NCBI RefSeq assembly: GCF_043195195.1
Contig: NZ_JBAFWT010000023.1
Coordinates: 1 to 64,000 of the forward strand
Source of the DNA: NCEH01 sp043195195
GTDB taxonomy: Bacteria > Pseudomonadota > Alphaproteobacteria > Rhizobiales > Xanthobacteraceae
Length of the DNA: 64,000 bases
Direction: 5' to 3'
The position numbers and the translations under genes were made by a program. Under the pieces are notes generated by a model that saw only the letters and a program-made list of their open reading frames with translations, was not told where the DNA came from and searched no databases. Shown here one piece after another: positions 61,677 to 64,000 of this stretch (position 1 is its first letter; every line of letters begins with the position of its first letter).

Positions 61677-63428
61677 ATGAGCCGCGCAGCCCTGGCAGAA
61701 CGCATGCGCCTCGCGGCCTTCGTGGCGGGGCAGGGCTGGCGCATGTTCATGGCGCGCCTGCCCGGCCTGCCGTTGTCGCTCGGCCGGGTGAGCATTCCGG
61801 TGCCCGAGCGTCTGCTCATCGCTCCCCAGGACCGGCGGACCGGCGATGCCACCCGCGCCAGCGAAATCTACGCCGGCCGATTCGCCTTTGCCGGCAAGAT
61901 CGCCCTGCTCGACGGGCGCACCCCGTTCGAGCTGGAGCCGCCCTCGCGCGAATGGGCGCAAACGCTGCACGGCTTCGGCTGGCTGCGCCATCTGCGCGCC
62001 GCCAGCACCACCATCGCGCGCGCCAATGCCCGCGCCATCGTCGGCGACTGGATCCGCAATCCCGGAGAGGCCCGCGCCATCGCCGCCGAGCCGGAGGTGA
62101 CCGCCCGGCGCATCATCTCCTGGCTGACCCAGGCGCCGTTCATCCTCCAGGACGCCGACCACGAATTCTACCGTCGCTTCATGCGCAGCCTCGCCCGGCA
62201 GGTGCGCCACCTGCGGCGCAGCGCGATCGCCGCCCCGGACGGCTATCCCCGGCTGATCGCCACCATCGCCCTGGTCTTCGCCGGCCTGTGCATGTCGGAC
62301 CAGAGCCGGCTGCTGAAGGTGTCCCAACGCCGCCTGGAGGAGGAGCTGGACCGCCAGATCCTGCCCGACGGCGGCATCATCACCCGCAATCCCGACAGCC
62401 TCATCGCCCTGCTGCTGGACCTCCTGCCGCTCCGCCATGCCTTTGCGGCGCGCAACCAGCCGGCCCCCCAGGCGCTGATGAACGCCATCGACCGCATGAT
62501 GCCCATGCTGCGCTTCTTCCGCCACGGAGACGGCGCCTTCGCCCATTTCCACGGCATGGGCCATACCGCCGCCGACCAATTGGCCACCATCCTCGCCTAT
62601 GACGATGCGCGCGGCGCGCCGGTGGCGAATGCCCCGCATTCCGGCTTCCAGCGGCTCGATGCCAAGGGCACGGTGTTGATCGCCGACACCGGCATCGCCC
62701 CGCCGCTCGCCGCCGGCTGGGAGGCGCATGCCAGCTGCCTGGCGTTCGAATTCTCCAGCGGCCGCAACCGCATCTTCGTCAATTGCGGCATGACCGCCAT
62801 CAATCGCGAGATGTGGTGGCAAGCGGCACGGGCGACCGCCGCTCATTCCACGGCGGTGATCGGCGATACCTCCTCGGCCCGATTCCTGCAGTGGCAGTGG
62901 CTCGGCCGGCAAGTCGGCTTCCCCATCGTCTCAGGACCGACCGCGGTGCCCGTGCAGCGGGGAAAGCGGGATGATGCCTTGATGCTGCGGGCGAGCCACG
63001 ACGGCTATGCCGCCCCCTTCGGCATCGTCCACCAGCGCTCATTCCGCCTCGCGAGCGGTGGCGCGCGCCTCGACGGCGAGGATTTGTTCAAACCGGCGGA
63101 GGGCGCGCCGGCGGCCCTGCCTGCCACCGCGTTCGCGATCCGCTTCCATCTCCATCCCGCCGTGGTCGTCGAGCGGCTGGATGACCCAAGCACAGTCTTG
63201 CTGGCGCTGCCGGGCGGGGAAGCCTGGGCGTTCCTCACGCCAAATCAAAGCATTATCCTGGAAGAGAGCATCTATCTCGCGGCCCCGGACGGCCCGCGCC
63301 GCACTGTCCAGCTGGTGATCTCGGGCTCGCTCGCCGAGACCGGCCGGGTGCTCTGGACCCTGGTGCGGACCCGCGAGCGCCAGCCCCCGCTTCCGGCGGG
63401 GGGCAGCTCTTCCGCCCGCACCCGGTGA
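61677..63428 (+). CDS. Heparinase II/III family protein
   Basis: This 583-residue protein carries an all-alpha N-terminal part and a C-terminal heparinase II/III beta-sandwich with FSSGRNRIFVNCGM, HDGYAAPFGIVHQRSF and RLASGGARLDGEDLF. No Sec signal peptide is apparent. Such proteins sit between rsmB and purH in many alphaproteobacteria, but true heparin lyase activity is not expected; a role with an internal or envelope polysaccharide is possible. It begins 9 bases after rsmB, suggesting co-transcription. Confidence 0.87.
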   Translation: MSRAALAERMRLAAFVAGQGWRMFMARLPGLPLSLGRVSIPVPERLLIAPQDRRTGDATRASEIYAGRFAFAGKIALLDGRTPFELEPPSREWAQTLHGFGWLRHLRAASTTIARANARAIVGDWIRNPGEARAIAAEPEVTARRIISWLTQAPFILQDADHEFYRRFMRSLARQVRHLRRSAIAAPDGYPRLIATIALVFAGLCMSDQSRLLKVSQRRLEEELDRQILPDGGIITRNPDSLIALLLDLLPLRHAFAARNQPAPQALMNAIDRMMPMLRFFRHGDGAFAHFHGMGHTAADQLATILAYDDARGAPVANAPHSGFQRLDAKGTVLIADTGIAPPLAAGWEAHASCLAFEFSSGRNRIFVNCGMTAINREMWWQAARATAAHSTAVIGDTSSARFLQWQWLGRQVGFPIVSGPTAVPVQRGKRDDALMLRASHDGYAAPFGIVHQRSFRLASGGARLDGEDLFKPAEGAPAALPATAFAIRFHLHPAVVVERLDDPSTVLLALPGGEAWAFLTPNQSIILEESIYLAAPDGPRRTVQLVISGSLAETGRVLWTLVRTRERQPPLPAGGSSSARTR

Positions 63429-63482
63429 CGAAGACCGGCTCGCCGTGATAGGGCGAGCGCAATTCAGATCCGGAGTTCTCCC

Positions 63483-64000
63483 ATGCCCGCCGATGTGCGC
63501 CCCGTCACCCGTGCCCTGATCTCGGTGTCCGACAAAGCGGGCTTGATCCCCTTCGCCACCGCTTTGGTGAAAAAGGGCGTCGCGCTCGTCTCCACCGGCG
63601 GCACCGCCAAGGCCCTGGCGGACGCCGGACTTGCGGTGATGGATGTGGCCGAACTCACCGGCTACCCCGAGATGATGGACGGACGGGTGAAAACCCTGCA
63701 TCCCCGCGTCCATGGCGGCATCCTGGCGATCCGCACCGATTCCGGTCATCAGGCCTCCATGGCCGAGCACGGAATCCCGCCCATCGATCTCGTGGTGGTT
63801 AATCTCTACCCGTTCGAGGCCACCGTGGCGCGTGGCGCGAATTTCGATGAAACCATTGAGAACATTGATATTGGCGGCCCCGCTTTGATCCGCGGCGCGG
63901 CCAAGAATCACAATGACGTGGCGGTGGTGGTGGATGTCGCCGACTATTCCGCCGTGCTTGCCGAGATCGAGCTGCATGGCGGCACCACCCTGGCCCTGCG
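63483..64000 (+). CDS. purH: Bifunctional AICAR transformylase/IMP cyclohydrolase, N-terminal part
   Basis: The first 172 codons are present, and the gene runs past the window. The N-terminal MGS-like cyclohydrolase domain is clear: RALISVSDKAGLIPFATALV, VSTGGTAKALADAGL, MMDGRVKTLHPRVHGGIL and VVVNLYPFEATVA, then ENIDIGGPALIRGAAKNH. It carries out the last two steps of IMP synthesis. CGGAG lies 7 bases upstream of the ATG. No ZTP riboswitch is visible in the 54-base gap upstream. Confidence 0.96.
   Translation, partial: MPADVRPVTRALISVSDKAGLIPFATALVKKGVALVSTGGTAKALADAGLAVMDVAELTGYPEMMDGRVKTLHPRVHGGILAIRTDSGHQASMAEHGIPPIDLVVVNLYPFEATVARGANFDETIENIDIGGPALIRGAAKNHNDVAVVVDVADYSAVLAEIELHGGTTLAL

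Noticed and set aside
63429..63482. ZTP (pfl) riboswitch upstream of purH
   Set aside because: Only 54 bases separate the genes and no pfl-like elements are visible.

Overview
The window is high-GC chromosomal DNA from an alphaproteobacterium, most likely order Hyphomicrobiales. A Xanthobacteraceae-like host is my guess, not something the sequence proves. The clues are the conserved block metK–trmB–rimP–nusA–rnpM–infB–rbfA–truB–rpsO–pnp, the neighbouring block tsaB–rimI–fur/mur–acyltransferase–miaB–phoH–ybeY–corC–lnt, a cycM–kdsB–pheA group, and alphaproteobacterial forms of several families (Fur/Mur without its usual CxxC, a long Ala/Pro-rich IF-2). Two parS-type palindromes (7147 and 48056) suggest that the region lies in the origin-proximal, ParB-loaded part of the chromosome. 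I saw no rRNA, tRNA or CRISPR array.

Layout. 1–2220: copper-handling genes (a broken or partial DUF305 gene, a SnoaL-like secreted protein, CopC, CopD). 2298–6780: a TetR regulator divergent from an Old Yellow Enzyme family oxidoreductase and an NAD-dependent epimerase-like gene, with palindromic operators between them, followed by a solitary UGT-type glycosyltransferase of lower GC. 7101–9631: parS, pheA, kdsB and membrane cytochrome c. 9901–19221: a yej-type peptide/microcin C ABC importer operon with two tandem binding proteins. It is interrupted between yejE and yejF by two AT-rich foreign genes and ends in a NUDIX gene; an IS481-type transposase remnant follows. 19390–24284: a sugar-acid/lactone catabolic cluster (amidohydrolase, MFS, GntR, IlvD/Edd dehydratase). 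24453–30434: an ABC importer of the NrtA/SsuA type, an HMG-CoA-lyase-like enzyme, a CaiB/BaiF CoA transferase and a LysR regulator. 30725–33232: a MocR regulator divergent from an EamA exporter.

33321–44826 is the transcription/translation operon, read on the minus strand from a candidate promoter near 45200. A strong inverted repeat sits between infB and rbfA, and palindromes sit between truB and rpsO. An AT-rich AIPR-type abortive-infection gene (45450–47162) is inserted in opposite orientation between rimP and trmB. 47178–58957 holds minus-strand housekeeping genes for tRNA modification, SAM synthesis, lipoprotein acylation, rRNA maturation, metal regulation and Fe–S assembly. 59229–64000 runs on the plus strand: htpX, rsmB, a heparinase-like gene and the start of purH.

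The most interesting material is accessory: the two-gene uracil-DNA-glycosylase-like cassette placed inside the yej operon without breaking its stop/start coupling, and the AIPR gene. Both are small, AT-rich, single-site insertions into otherwise conserved operons, as defence genes often are. Most starts given here were chosen from ribosome-binding sites, overlaps or family N-termini. Roles beyond family level are inference.
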